This document shows positions 11,110 through 22,316 of a stretch of DNA of 64,000 bases, in pieces. The first letter of the stretch is position 1. The number at the start of each line of letters is the position of its first letter. A program made the position numbers and the translations under genes. The stretch covers positions 176,266,325-176,330,324 of the forward strand of contig NC_056732.1 of the NCBI RefSeq assembly GCF_019279795.1, given 5' to 3'. This stretch comes from Protopterus annectens. Lineage: Eukaryota; Chordata; Ceratodontiformes; Protopteridae. Below the pieces are notes generated by a model. It worked only from the letters and a program-made list of their open reading frames with translations, was not told where the DNA came from and made no database searches.

Positions 11110-11322
11110 TTACTTAACAAACCTTTTGAGCTTCCTGCTTGCCTGATAATGCAGTTTATGGCCTTGTAATGCCTTTTCTTGCCTCTTTGCATCAAGTAAA
11201 TAATTTGTTTTTCTTTTCATTACCTTTGATTCCTTCTGGTTATGTTCGCACTGTTTTCTCTTGGTTTTACTTTTGCTGTCACCCTTATATCTCATAGCTT
11301 CAAATGCTTTGTTTTTTTCCAT
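11110..11322 (-). CDS. Hypothetical 70-residue basic ORF just inside a putative LTR element
   Basis: Starts with ATG at 11322, overlapping the end of the primer-binding-like site. The product is very basic (MEKNKAFEAMRYKGDSKSK at its start) and has no recognisable Gag or zinc-knuckle motif. Its end, ASRKLKRFVK, resembles the 14-residue repeat of the 100-residue ORFs further downstream on the same strand. Position fits a leader or gag remnant of a small LTR element. Function unknown. Confidence 0.3.
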   Translation of the reverse strand: MEKNKAFEAMRYKGDSKSKTKRKQCEHNQKESKVMKRKTNYLLDAKRQEKALQGHKLHYQASRKLKRFVK

Positions 11323-11338
11323 CCTGGCTCTGACACCA
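11319..11338 (-). promoter_or_regulatory. Primer-binding-like site
   Basis: The minus strand reads TGGTGTCAGAGCCAGGATGG directly after the CA end of the putative LTR. A TGG start touching the LTR is the usual position and form of a tRNA primer-binding site (complement of a tRNA CCA end). I did not assign the tRNA. Confidence 0.5.
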
Positions 11339-11524
11339 TGTCACTTTCTTGTTGGTACATGAATAAACGAGTCTTTGTGGCCTCTGTTTAAGCAGCTTTA
11401 TTCTATACAAACACACTGTAAAACATATTTGACTATGACTAAGTAACTTATATGCAAACTAACTGCTGTGATCATACATGCTTGCACACTGGCTGCTTCT
11501 TCAAAATGGCACTAGGGATTACAC
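11339..11524 (-). mobile_element. Compact LTR, about 186 bp
   Basis: On the minus strand it begins TGTGTAATCCCTAG and ends AGAAAGTGACA. Inside are a TATA-like GCATATAAG and a polyadenylation signal, GAATAAAGCTGC, in the right order. A primer-binding-like site follows at once. I found no second LTR in the window, so the element is either truncated or its other LTR is too diverged for me to see. It may be the 5' LTR of a small non-autonomous element whose interior includes the tandem units at 5.7-10.9 kb. Confidence 0.5.
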
Positions 11525-12437
11525 ATGTCTGGAATTTATATGTGCACGCACAACCTTGCATGCTTTTTTAAAGACATAGTGCAGACACGCTACACTCTGA
11601 TCTACAACTTCCAAGCAAAGATACTAAATCTTCTAGACTTTGTTGCTTATTTGGGAGACATACATCTATCCCCCCATTGTTTCTTTGTGAATTGCTTATC
11701 CAATCTCTCTTCGTAATCCTTTCTAACCTCCTCTGATTGATTCTTATAGTTATCATGCAATATTTTATATGCACTAATAATTATTCCTTTTTAACAAGCA
11801 GCTTCTCTTCTAGATACGACTAAAAACTCTACCAGTGCTGGTCTTTTACTTATGATACCCCTATTTCATTTCTTTGCCGGTACTCTGATATCAGTCCTTG
11901 ATAAGGAAGGCAATCTTGCCTGCAGTCCAAATACATTTTTGACTTCTTCCCATTCTATTACCTTTCCCTCTCTAATTATTTGCTCTGAATACATTGGTTC
12001 TTTTCTTAGTTTTCTCCAATAAATTTCAGCTCCATCTTCCCTATTGTCTGTATCCCTAATTGCAGTCATCCCTATTGGCAGAATCTCCTTTCTCCATTCC
12101 CATGTTTGCTTAGTTCTTAGCATATTTTCTGGTACTTTATGAATATCATATTCTGTATGGTTATTGTTCTTCTCCCTAAGGATCTGCATCTGAAATCCCA
12201 GTCTCTCCTTGTTTCTTGAGCCCCCCCCCCCATTTCATCATCATCCCTTTCTACTTTAAATTATATGTTTCTGCTTGTACTTTCTATAGGAACATTAACT
12301 GTGTAGCTCTGAAATACCCCATCAAATTCGATAATCCCAAACCTCTTTGTTCTATTAGAAGAATCAGCTTATCCAACTTGACTCTTGCCATCTTCTCCTC
12401 CCAGATAAAATCCTTTAGTTTTTCATTAGTTACATCA
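11525..12437 (-). pseudogene. L1/Tx1-like LINE ORF2 C-terminal relic
   Basis: Minus-strand frames read KDFIWEEKMARVKLDKL, then GLGLSNLMGYFRATQL, the pattern F-x-W-x-x-K-x-x-R-x-x-L-x-x-L followed by GGLGLPNL-x-x-Y-x-x-A-x-QL that follows RT in L1-clade ORF2. Further on are WRKEILPIGMTAI, a WEEVKNVFGL stretch matching the usual WEELK-x-x-FGL block, and ISAYKILHDNY with FTKKQWGDRC. It is interrupted by several frame changes and by a poly-C run at 12221. It appears to start inside the RNase H region of the Gypsy relic, so it probably inserted there with 5' truncation. The cysteine-rich end and 3' tail are not visible; the compact LTR abuts it. Confidence 0.6.
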
Positions 12438-13570
12438 ATCAGAACTCTTGATCCATAGGCCATTTGTCTATCTTCCTACAAAAATACTGCATCAAGATTT
12501 TGTTGGCTAACATCTACCTGCAGAGTAGCAGGTTGTGACACATATCATGATTGTTGGTGCCATAGTGAACAGATATTTAAACATTTCAAAGCTGCTTTCA
12601 CATTCAAAACCTTACTATATTGTGCTTGAATAGCTTTTCTGGGGTATTGTTACCTCTCCAAGAGAAAATATGCTAGATATGGTCTATGAATGACAAAGTA
12701 AAACCCAAAACAACATGAACTATTCCCAAATACCACACAGGACACCAGGAATAGTTATTTTGTTGTTTTGGGATTGGTACATCTGACCAGTTAGAGATGA
12801 ACTTGGAAACATAGTGCAAGGAAAAGATATAAAAGACATTTATCATGAGGTTTTTGCATATCCACAATTGTGTTAACATTGGCAGAGCTCAGCTTTAATC
12901 ACTTTTCAAGTCAATACAAATCCCATGTACTTGAGAGAAGTTACACAGATCTGACACTTTTGTACAGCTTCAGATCTCTTTGCCTTAAAACTGTTTAGAA
13001 ATTTTACCGGGAAAAAAAATCATATCCCTATTTGGTACCTCTGAAGACCAAATGATTGATTATGTTGGCTACAGCAATTAACACTTTACTCATCTCTAGC
13101 CATCTAAAACACTTTTGTAAATTAATAGATTCAGAAGTAGCAACCGTAAAAATCTGTATCTACACAGGGATGTATTAAATGTGCTCAGCTTAGAACTAGC
13201 TTGATCTAACTTGACTTGCCAGAACTGTTAGTTAGAAGAAAAAGCAGAGAACATAGCATTAAGCATTGTTGCAACAACTTCCTTAATTGACTGAAATGGA
13301 TAATGTCTGTTTTTCATATATTTGTTTTAGTAGTAAACCTATACATATTCTCCGGTTGTTCTGCTTCATCATTACTGCCATGTTATTTAACCATTCACTG
13401 GGTTCCTTTTGCTTTGCTATGACCCCCACAGTTTCCAAGTGTTTCAATACTTAATCGTTTGCACCACTGAGCATGACTGGAACTCATCTCAGAATACAAA
13501 GCATGGGTATTGTCTCAGGGGAAATATTTAATGTGAAATTCTCTTATTAGACAACTGATACCTTGAAACA
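12438..13570 (-). pseudogene. Ty3/Gypsy retrotransposon pol relic, RT to RNase H
   Basis: Minus-strand frames show the RT start (VLKHLETVGVIAKQKEPSEW near 13.44 kb), then HYPFQSIKEVVATML, then WQVKLDQASSKLSTFNTSL with RYRFLRL. These correspond to the Gypsy blocks HYPLP-x-I, FWQ-x-x-LD-x-x-SS-x-x-TFNTP and GRY-x-x-RLPFG. Downstream is YVSKFISNWSDVPIP (connection domain, normally NY-x-SKFIPNLS). Near 12.5 kb comes an RNase H start resembling VDVSQQNLDAVFL, followed by MAYGSRVL. The YxDD box is not readable and several stops are present, so the copy is dead. It is cut off at about 12437 by the L1-like relic. Confidence 0.7.
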
Positions 13571-14200
13571 AATCTGAATAATTCAGAAAAGTGTCATCAG
13601 TGCTTTACAATACATATAGTCAGCACTTTAAATTATGTTTGTAAGCTTGCAGTGAAAATACTAATCACATAAACTCTTTTCTGCATCTGATAGTTACATC
13701 GGCATTATTATTTTACACTGTGTGGCATTGTTTTGACATCATGTTCCTTAAGATCTTATACAACAGCTGTTTCTGCTTTAGTCTTCACTAGCTAGGAAGT
13801 ACTCTAGAACTCTATTCCCTCACAACTATTGAAAGCCAGAATATTTGTATGCTTTGCCTACTTTTTCATTGTCACTACTAGGAACATTAATGTGTATTTC
13901 TTAACTTGAACTCACAATTGAAATCTGTCCCAGAGGCATTAATTTATGCTCTGAGTATGTATGCCTTATTAGGCATATTCAGTAGTGTAAATGTAGTTTC
14001 AGACATTATAAAATATTCAGCCTCTTAGGCTTAAACGCAACACTTGTATCTTTAATTATCAGCTTTTTGACCAACGTGTCACTGTTATGCATAATGATAG
14101 CTTTAACACTCTCTACAGTATGAATTGCATTTATATTGTGTGCAGCAGCTACTAAAACCTTTGTCATTTTGTTCCACTGTTTCTCCTCTAACACATACAA
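13571..14200 (-). pseudogene. Possible protease/upstream pol part of the same Gypsy relic
   Basis: Weakly readable. The minus frame at 14006-14200 is open, and a further stretch reads KAYILRA, then FNCEFKLR, where Gypsy elements have the post-protease KAY-G-x-x-I segment. The position directly upstream of RT fits. I see no DTGA-type protease active site, so the boundary is uncertain. Confidence 0.3.
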
Positions 14201-15183
14201 ATGTTGCTGCAGTACTTTATTTTGGCTTTTACAGACTCATGAAAAATAGTTGTAACCCAACAGAGCCTACAGATGAGCTATCTTACAATATATATGTGAT
14301 ATGCCGTATATTAGTAAGTTCTTCATCAATGAATGAAATGACAAATTCATTAATGCAATAATTTATCATTGCTTTTGCACAAAATCATAGTTTGTTTAGG
14401 TATTGTTTTCTTTCCTTTTTCCTGATGACCAAAAAAAAAGTTGTTTCAAGTGTATTTTATAAACAAAATGAAACAGAACAATTTCAGAGTCCATCTATCT
14501 AGGTAGTACAATAGGGGCAAGCTTTAAGCCTTTCTGCAAAAAAAAAAAAAGTCTGCTGCAAGTATCAGTATCTACGTTTGTCAAATTGAATGCAAGTGAT
14601 TTCATTTAAACTGTGTGTGGAACATTATTTAAGAAGGCTATAAGAAATGTGATTTGTCCCCCTGGAATGTGGAACTGTTAAGTTGTATTAAACAAAAGTT
14701 TTTTTTTTTTTCTAAATTAAGTGTTACTCAGGCAACTCTTTTTTTTTCTCTTTCTCCTTTTAATTGCAAGATTAGGTTACTTTGCTCTTTTGCTAATTTA
14801 AATATCAGTTTCCAATTCTTAGACTATCCTACTGCTGAGGTTTGAGGGTAGTCCCATTGACAGATTTTGCATATAATACAGCAAAATGGGAGAGTGACTA
14901 ATGTTAACTAGTCATGTGCTCTTTTCCAGAAATGCCAGTAGCTCCTGATTTATGTTAGCAAGTGATTCAGATAATTGCAAAGCTAATTCAAATTTTTATT
15001 GTTGGAGGAAAAATTTAATAATGTTAAATGACAGTAGTCATCCATTCAGACCAATAGAAGCAGTTGTGGTGTAGGTAAGTTCACGAAAGATGTGGGGGTG
15101 GGGAGGTATTAGTATGTGTATGTATGTGTGTATGCATGTGGATGAATCTGCATGCCTGTAGGAACATGAATGAACCTGCATCA

Positions 15184-15187
<4 letters not shown>
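14201..15187. other. No recognisable feature
   Basis: AT-rich DNA with A runs (14434, 14539) and T runs (14699, 14738). No repeat family or coding motif recognised. Confidence 0.5.

Positions 15188-15262
<75 letters not shown>
15188..15262. repeat. (TG)n microsatellite, about 37 units
   Basis: Uninterrupted TG dinucleotide run, flanked on both sides by TGTG/ATGT-rich degenerate sequence (15100-15400). It makes long spurious Thr-His open frames on the minus strand. Confidence 0.95.
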
Positions 15263-15264
<2 letters not shown>

Positions 15265-16534
15265 TGTCTTGTAGGGAATTGAGATTCTGGATATGTGCGT
15301 TCGAGTGTGCATGTGGGTTTATAGGTGAGCATTTCCTTGAATACAATTGACTATAGGGTGATCTTGTTTGTTGATGTGTGTGTGTGCATGTGTGAAAAGG
15401 TGCCTTTGCCAACTCAATGCATGGGCCACTAGGGAGAACACTATTGCCATCATGTCTAACAGTGCTAGATAGTGTGTGATTCACAGACATACTAATGAGC
15501 TGATAATAGGGTCTTTCTCATTGCAGCTATGCATGTCTCTGAATCTCGATAACTGACCTAGCTGTGCTAGGCAATTACAGAGAGCTATGAGCCTTTCTTT
15601 GAATTCCAGGGCATATGTAGTTTCCGTAGGCATATGTAGAAATGAAGTCTCTTGGCTGTATATTTACCCACCTCACAGGGTCTGCATGGGAGGGATACTG
15701 TGGCAGCTCAAGCTCAGGGCCAATGTGCATCCCAAGCTTAATGAGCTTAGATGAAATCCTGAAGTGAAAATAGGTAACAGCATTTTTTTTACTTACAATA
15801 TGTTTTATGTATTTACAAATACAAATTATTTTGTCTTTGATGTCTGCATTTATATATTGCTTTTCTCTGAACCTTCCTTTCTTCTGTCATTTTTTAAGTT
15901 ATGAAGTGGAATAAGTTTAACTTGTTTTTTCAATTTCTATTATTCATATTTATTTTTATTATTAACTTCTCTGATCTGGTGTTAGCCCCCACAGCAATGT
16001 GTTCTAAGTATAGACATTCAAACAGAGCTGTATCAACCACTGCCCTTAGACCTTGCAGAGGTTGCCTCTAAGTGTCTTGTAAGAAATGAAATATATGACA
16101 CTTATTGAATCCTTTCTGAAAAGTGCAAGGTTTGCAACCATATGAGTTTTCTAGTAATCACTGTATTTTTTTTTTATTTGCTTCAGGTGGCTCATTTGAA
16201 GGCTGCAGAGTAAAAGTGTTGTATCCATTAATGAGACAAATCAGTATAGTGTACAGTGATACAATAATATCTGTGAAATTTTTAGATGTACCCTTTAGAA
16301 TAGAATGGGCAGCAGAATGTTTTTCTAACTTCAGACACCTATGCTGGCCAAAGTTTAAATTTTCTAAAACTGCCCTTGATGCTGTTTTTTAACAATTTAA
16401 TAATTTGCTTTGTAATCATTTTGCCAACCCCATGATGTTACATTTTCTGATGTTAAAGGTGGGATGATTATTACTGCATGAGATAATATATTATTTTGTA
16501 GGCTAGTTCAGAGAATTTTAGTATTTTTAAATTC
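15263..16534. other. No recognisable feature
   Basis: No tail, tRNA-like head or RT motif. The plus-strand open frame at 16123-16392 has no recognisable motif and crosses a T run; I treat it as chance. Confidence 0.45.
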
Positions 16535-16690
16535 TGCTGTTACCTCTTTAAAAATGCACAGCATTCAGATGATAATATCTCCCCACAGAAAAGCATAGTG
16601 TTCCATACCAAAATGAAGTAGCCCCCTATGTAATTTTGGATGAACGCCATTTTGACTCTTGATGATTAGTGGCTAGAGTTACCTCACTGG
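16535..16690. repeat. Direct repeat with 18015-18185, left copy
   Basis: Shares CTGCTGTTACCTC, ACAGCATTCAGA, AATATCT-CCCCA-AGA, GTTCCATA, TAATTTTGGAT and a CTCCATT/CGCCATT block with 18015-18185, about 75-80% alike by eye. The two copies flank a region holding a LINE 3' end and a V-SINE. Family unknown. Confidence 0.55.
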
Positions 16691-16809
16691 CTAACATAAT
16701 CCCAGCCTCCTTTCATACCAAGTCTTATCTACAAACCAAATGACTGCCCGTTTCTAAGCAACCTTTTTGGCTGATAATCTATTACTGGATGTTTCAAAAT
16801 CAGATAATA

Positions 16810-17480
16810 TTGCTGGAAACTCCCTGCACTCTCATCATGTATACAAAATCTGGAACTATGCTCCCCCTAGCAGTCAAGCAGGAGCCCACCCTAAAAGCGT
16901 TTAAAAAACAACTAAAGGCTCACCTACTCGGCTCCTGGCTCTGCAGTTGTACAGGACCAAGGTAACATTTCCTGTTTCCCATAAGCCTACCCCCTCCAAG
17001 TCATTCTTCTACTTACGAGTTTTCTTCAACTTTTTATATCTACTCTGTATCCTCATCTCTCTATATCAGCCCCTAACCAGTCAGTATTGTCTGTGACGTT
17101 TCTCTGATAGTAACTTCCCTCTACAACTAGAATCGACCTGGCTAGTTCTCGTTTCTTTTCACTCCATCTTCTCTCTCCTACTTAGTTTTTCTTCTTTCTT
17201 TCACAACAATCTCTCTTTTAACTCTGAATTTCTGTGTTTGCTCAAAATATCTTATAGTGGTGCAGATAAATACTTTCGTACAGCTTTGCTATTGTCTTTA
17301 CTATTATCATGTATATACATTATAAAGAATGATTTGACATATTTGTATTGTACTGTACTTTGTGATGTACAAATTATTATAATTAATGGAGCATTTCCCT
17401 CTGGGCCTCAGCTGAAAATGGGTCTTGTGCCCAGTCGGATTTTCCGGGTGAACAAAAGCAATAAATAAATAAAATATTAC
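16810..17480 (+). mobile_element. L2/Rex1-like LINE 3' end with ORF2 C-terminus
   Basis: Plus strand. The first part encodes the last residues of a LINE ORF2 (SGTMLPLAVKQEPTLKAF, then KKQLKAHLL and a stop at about 16964), matching the LWNSLP-x-x-x-R-x-x-P-x-x-x-x-FK-x-x-LK-x-HL end of L2-group RTs. About 430 bp of CT-rich 3' UTR follow. It ends with GGAGCATTTCCCTCTGGGCC, a CAGCTGAAAATGGGT block, CCCAGTCGGATTTTCCGGGT and terminal (AATA)n. This is the best copy of the 3' end seen as short fragments elsewhere, here in plus orientation. Confidence 0.75.
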
Positions 17481-17747
17481 TCAATTTACAGTCATAGGCA
17501 TGACTGGTTAGAAATGGCTCATTTCTCTCTTTTATATCTGTGACAAATAGTCAAATAAGTGTCCCTAGTATACAATCCTGTGAGGTATCATATAACTGGA
17601 ATCCTATTGGGTGGATGGATAACTTCATCCTGATATATTATGCCCTGTTGCTTAACCAGCATTTTATTCAATGAATTACAATGGGATTGCACTGAATGCT
17701 TTTAATCTAGTACTCATTCTTTTATGTGGAGTGGTGTCTAATACCTT

Positions 17748-17970
17748 GTTGTTGTATCTTTCGGCTTTTCCTGGTTAGGGGTCACCACAGCGGAACTCCG
17801 GTCCACTAATGATTGGTAGTTGCTTTTTACGTGCCGGGTTACTGGCCCTGATGCACAACCTTCAACAAAGGTACGCCCATTCACACATGTCTCCACGCAG
17901 AAGACGCTCTAGCTGAGAATCGAACTGGACAGCGTCTTACTGTGAGGCGACAATGCTACCGTAGCACTGC
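17748..17970 (-). mobile_element. V-SINE (HE1-like), shortened copy
   Basis: The minus strand starts with a tRNA-like head (box B region GTTCGATTCTCAGC) and ends with TGTGGTGACCCCTAACCAGG and AAAGCCGAAAG. A central stretch that other copies have (TCCGGGTGCTCC region) is missing. CTAATACCTT at 17738-17747 and 17971-17980 is a probable 10-bp target duplication. The GGCGACCCCTAA-type tail is the one V-SINEs share with L2-type LINEs. Confidence 0.8.
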
Positions 17971-18014
17971 CTAATACCTTAAGAATGTCAAATAACCAGT
18001 ATGCAACTTAGGTC

Positions 18015-18185
18015 CTTCCTGCTGTTACCTCCTTAAACAATGTACAGCATTCAGAAAGTAATATCTTCCCATAGACACCCATACTGTTCCATATCTAAGA
18101 GAGGTATTCCCTCCCCAGAGTAATTTTGGATAAGCTCCATTATGATGACGCTCAATGATTTTACATAGAATAATAGCTAGACTGA
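18015..18185. repeat. Direct repeat with 16535-16690, right copy
   Basis: Right-hand copy of the unidentified repeat described at 16535. It continues slightly further to a TAGCTAGA block. Confidence 0.55.
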
Positions 18186-18356
18186 AACCTTAGGTCAGGA
18201 GCATATACACATACTAATATTTTGTTGGTGAACATTTCCCTTTGATACAGCAGCTCTGATTTAATTTTCAGAGACTGACACTTTATACTGCGAAGACCTG
18301 GCGAGGCATTTCAAGCATTTTGCAGCACTGCATACAGTTCTTAATTTTTTGTGCTT

Positions 18357-18730
18357 ATACTGATAACCACAGCAGGGCGGCCGCAGTGGTGCAGTGGTTA
18401 GCATTACCGCCTCAAAGCAAGATGTTCTCCGGTCCGATCCTCGGCTGGGGTGCCTTCTGTGCGGAGTCTGCATGCCCTCCCTGTGGTTATGTGGGTTACT
18501 TCCGGGTGCTCCAGTTTCCTCCCACATCCCAAAGACATGTTGTAGGTGGATTGTATACTAAGTATGAGTGCATGCTTGTTTGTGTGCCTTCTGTGGAAGG
18601 TTGAGCGCCGGGCTGGCAATCTCGACACCATAAAACTCCATTGCCAATCATGAGCAGACAGGTGATCCACTGTGGCGACCCTTAACCAGGAAAAAGCTGA
18701 AAGAAGAAGAAGATACTAATAACCACAGCA
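18357..18730 (+). mobile_element. V-SINE (HE1-like), near full length, with target duplications
   Basis: SINE body 18375-18712. The tRNA-derived head has box A-like GTTAGCATTACCGCC and box B-like GGTCCGATCCT. The central domain holds GTGGGTTACTTCCGGGTGCT and CCCACATCCCAAAGACATG. The tail reads TGTGGCGACCCTTAACCAGG, AAAAGCTGAAAG, then (GAA)n. The flanks ATACTGATAACCACAGCA (18357-18374) and ATACTAATAACCACAGCA (18713-18730) are an 18-bp target duplication with one mismatch. Confidence 0.9.
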
Positions 18731-19895
18731 TTCCTAATCGCCGAAAATGACAGTACTCAAATGCTGCACTATAACCAATCCCTGGCTTTCATATAAAGTT
18801 TTCTCCAACACCTAAATTGGATAAGTAATTTACAGCACTTTGCCTACCTCAGCAAGATGTACAGCCAGAATACAAAACTGTGGAGTAGTAAAGTACAGAG
18901 TGAAGACTCCCCTATGTCATTCAGACTGACATAATTTCATTACAGAAACAATACAAGATCTGAACAGGAAAAAAACATAGTGGGTCCTTCATGATCTGTT
19001 AAAGGAAAGTTAGAAATGAAGAAACTGGCATTTACTGAAGAGTCTCTGAACACTAAACTACATCTAGCTGATATTATAGGAAAGAAAGAAAAAACTTGTG
19101 GATGGAACAAATTACACAGGATAGCTGTGTTGTCCTTTTAACACACTAGAGCATGCAGAAAACTATAGAACTAAGTACTGCAAAAGTAATTAGCTGCAAG
19201 CAAGGATTTAATCATAGCTGTGGATCTTAATCAACAGTTTACTGCAGATGCGAATAAATAAGTTTGACACTTTAGGTCCTGCTTAAGCTTAGGTGATATT
19301 TCTGAAAAGTTCAAAACTGTACACATATAACGGAAGAAGTTAACAGCATCTCCTAGCTTGCACCCTTCATCAGTCCTGTTATTATAAAGAAAGCATTGAC
19401 AAATAGGTCTCAGAAAATCAGAACTTAACCAAAGGAATTTGTTACTGCTCCAGTTTTTTCTTCAGCCCAGAAAATATGAAATCTGGACACATTTTCCAGT
19501 CATATCTACTGATTTGTGCAGGGGTTCATAGTACAAAATTAGCAAACAATACTTCAGTACTAGAAATGCAGGTTAACTGATTTATCTCAAATCACATGAT
19601 TGTTATACTTTTTATCGGCTCCTATTAAAAGTGCAGCATGCTTTAAGTAAAATGGCTGACAGATCAGTCCTGTTGATGCCACTGCCTTCATTTGATTGTG
19701 TATAAGAATAATTCCTATGAAAAATTATACCAATGCTTGGTGCACAGAAAATGATTTAAAACAATGTGAATACAGAGAAAAAAATCTTTTTGCATAAAGG
19801 AAGTACAATTTGGTTACTGCATTTAGGTCTGAGACATTGTGCAATATTATATATACTGTTATTTGTCATACTAGTTACCAAATTTCTTTTTTTTT
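18731..19895. other. No recognisable feature
   Basis: No coding motif, tail or tandem repeat seen. A pyrimidine tract (19883-19897) abuts the truncated end of CR1-C. Confidence 0.5.
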
Positions 19896-20152
19896 CAGTG
19901 TCTAAATCCAAAGCCCATCATTGTAGTGTTCTTGGTCTTGAAGAGTGTATTTAGGACCTGTTCTGCAGTGACACTCAGGGGAGATATGTTTGATGGTATT
20001 TCTTGAGAGCTGTTTGGGGGGAGGGGGATACAATTAGAGCTCAATTTGTCAGCCAGTAAATTTGCTATATCTTCTGTCTCTGTGTAGGTGTCTTTATTTA
20101 CAATTAGTTCTGCACATTGTTGTGTATAGCCGTTGAGGTTATGAACATAGAT
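19896..20152 (-). pseudogene. CR1-C, downstream part of its ORF2 (linker to RT start)
   Basis: The minus strand is open and reads NLNGYTQQCAELIVNKDTY, then ETEDIANLLADKLSSN and TKNTTMMGFGF. It matches the CR1-B linker (ANILADKFSANF, then AKNTASMGPDGVP). It directly continues the CR1-C fragment that stops at 26216, so CR1-A sits inside CR1-C. The copy breaks off just after the first RT block, at about 19896, next to a T-rich tract (A-rich on the minus strand). The rest of CR1-C, including its 3' tail, is absent. Confidence 0.8.
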
Positions 20153-20235
20153 CATAGAATCATAGCAAGTTACTAGGCTACTGGCCCAGAGGCCCTTATA
20201 AGTGTAGCCAATAAATTAGTCCATGTTCCCACAAG

Positions 20236-22312
20236 TCAGCACCTGATGCCCCTTTCCAGCAGGGACACAAGTGGAATCCCAGTGGAGTATTTTCTATTTC
20301 CATTCCAGTCATCCAGGTTCCTCTTAAAGAGGGATAATGAAGTACTCTGCTTGACGTGGCGAGGGAGTCTATTCCACAGATGGGGGAGTCTCTGGGAGAC
20401 AAATCTGTCCCACCAGCAAGTCCTATTAATATCACAGACCAAGTTGAGATTTTGTGTGCGGGTCACATGAGCGGAGTTTGGCTTGTGGATATGCAGCAAT
20501 TTCATCAAGATGGGGTCAGAGATTGCTCTGTATGCCAGACATAGCACGTCTGAGGAGTCTCTATGAGATGGAGTAGAGGGACAAGGCTTTTAGCCTATCC
20601 ATGTAGGATAGATTTTTGAAACCCTGGATTCTCCTAGTCAGGAACCTATATGGTCTCTCCAGCTGCTGCATGTGCTTCACGAGGCACATGCCGAAAGGGG
20701 CATTATACTCAATGATGGACCTGATAAGTGAATACAGGGAAGTTATGACTTCCTTGTTCCTGGAAGAAATACCCTTACTAATGAGGTGAGCCATGTAGAA
20801 ATCTCTCCATATAATGGAGGCAATATGGTGGTCAAAAGTTAGATTGCTGTCAACTTGGGTGTCCAGGTCCCTCACATCTGCTTGCATGCTTAGGATGTTG
20901 TTATAAATGTGATCATTTGTGGAGATATCACTCTCCCCAGAGGGGATGATGATGCATTTTTGGTGTTTAGTTTGAGGCCGTGTTTCTGGCACCAGTCATT
21001 TGTCTGGCTGAGACCGTCTTGTAGTATGTCTACATCACTAGGGGAGTCGATGACAGTGCCCAGCTTGCAGTCATCTGCAAACTTGGTCAGCCATAAATCT
21101 CTGGTTTTGGCTTACACCTCAGAGAAGTATATCCCAAACAGCAGACCAAGACTGATCCCTGGGATACACCGCTCATTACGGGTCTACTACTTGAGGCAGC
21201 TTCCCCTATTTTGACTGAGTGAGTTCTATCAGTGAGAGAGTTTTCTTCCCATCTGGTCACATATGGATTTACACCAAGCTGGGATAGTTTATCTATAATG
21301 CCTGAGTGGGGAATAGTGTCGAATGCCTTGGCCAGGTCAGGGTAGGTGGCATGCACCATCTTCCCCTCGTCCATGGCTTTGGTGACTGATGCAAAAAAGT
21401 CTACTAAATTTAACAGGCATGATTTCTCCTTCACAAACCCAAAGTGTGTGGGATCAAGTTTTGGAGGTTGCCAATGTCCTTGTTAATGATAATGCGTTCC
21501 ATGGCCTTGCAATCAGGCTAGTTAGGCTGATGGGTCTATAATTGCCTGGATCAGTGGACGCTCCACCTTTGTGCAGAGGAATGATGGTGGCCATCCTCCA
21601 CTCGGCTTGGATGAAACCGGTACTCAGGCTTAGGTTGAATAGGCTGTCTAATGGTGCTGCGAATTCCTGGATGAGTTGATGCAGGATGCAGCCTGAGATG
21701 TTATCGGGTCCCATGGAAGCTGTGTTTTTAGCCTTTAGCGAGGGTGGTAATGACTTGCTCCCCAGAGATAAGGGGTGGGGGGCTGGTTCTGGGGATAATC
21801 TGGATTACTGATGGGGGGACAGAGGGGTAAAGTTTTCACTGAATCTGTCTGTCAAAAGGTTGGCTATATCCATGGCTTTTGTGTACATGGTGTCCTTGAC
21901 CATGTTTTGAGCAGATTTGGGTATTTCCCCTTAGATTGCAGATGTATGTGAAGAAGGCCTTATGACTGTCTTTAGCAGATGTGGACAATTTGGACTCAAT
22001 GTTAGCTTTGGAGGACTTCACTAATACCCTTATTTGCCTGTTTAGGTCAAGGAGAGGTTGCTTCCAATTTGGCACCTGTTCCTTCTTGGACCTGGACAGC
22101 AATTTTTTCATTTTGCTGTAGAGTATATTTATAGCTGATGTCCACCAGCCAGGTTTACTCTTCCTTGAGGAGGAGGATTTTGTCCTGTCAGGTATTGCCA
22201 AATCCATGCATATATATAACTGGTTGTATTGTACTTTATTACTTTGGTGAAGGTTTAGACATTTGTGCCAGTTCCTACTGTAAGGAAGGGGGCTATGAAG
22301 CTGTTTAGACAT
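20236..22312 (-). pseudogene. CR1-A ORF2, linker, reverse transcriptase and C-terminus (frameshifted)
   Basis: Read in pieces on the minus strand. 22312-21836 is the linker (SGKPGWWTSAIN-like, then SKANIESKLS). 21714-21454 holds MGPDNISGCILHQL and EWRMATIIPLHKGGASTDPG, then NYRPISLTSL. 21434-21087 holds DLAKAFDTIPHSGIIDKL and SGVSQGSVL. The LTKFADDCKLG box lies around 21060-21095, so the catalytic FADD is intact. 20992-20561 and 20547-20236 give thumb and C-terminal parts ending in RDFYMAHLISKGI, LWNRLP and FKRNLDDW. At least four frame changes separate them. The stop is at 20236-20238. Confidence 0.85.
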
Positions 22313-22316
22313 TCCC

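Noticed and set aside
11866..12189. 107-residue minus open frame taken as a possible host gene
   Set aside because: Adjacent frames show L1-type FIWEEK...GLGLSNL blocks; it is the continuing C-terminal part of that LINE relic.
15038..15490. 150-residue open frame rich in Thr-His
   Set aside because: It is a translation of the (TG)n microsatellite and its degenerate flanks; no start context or family.
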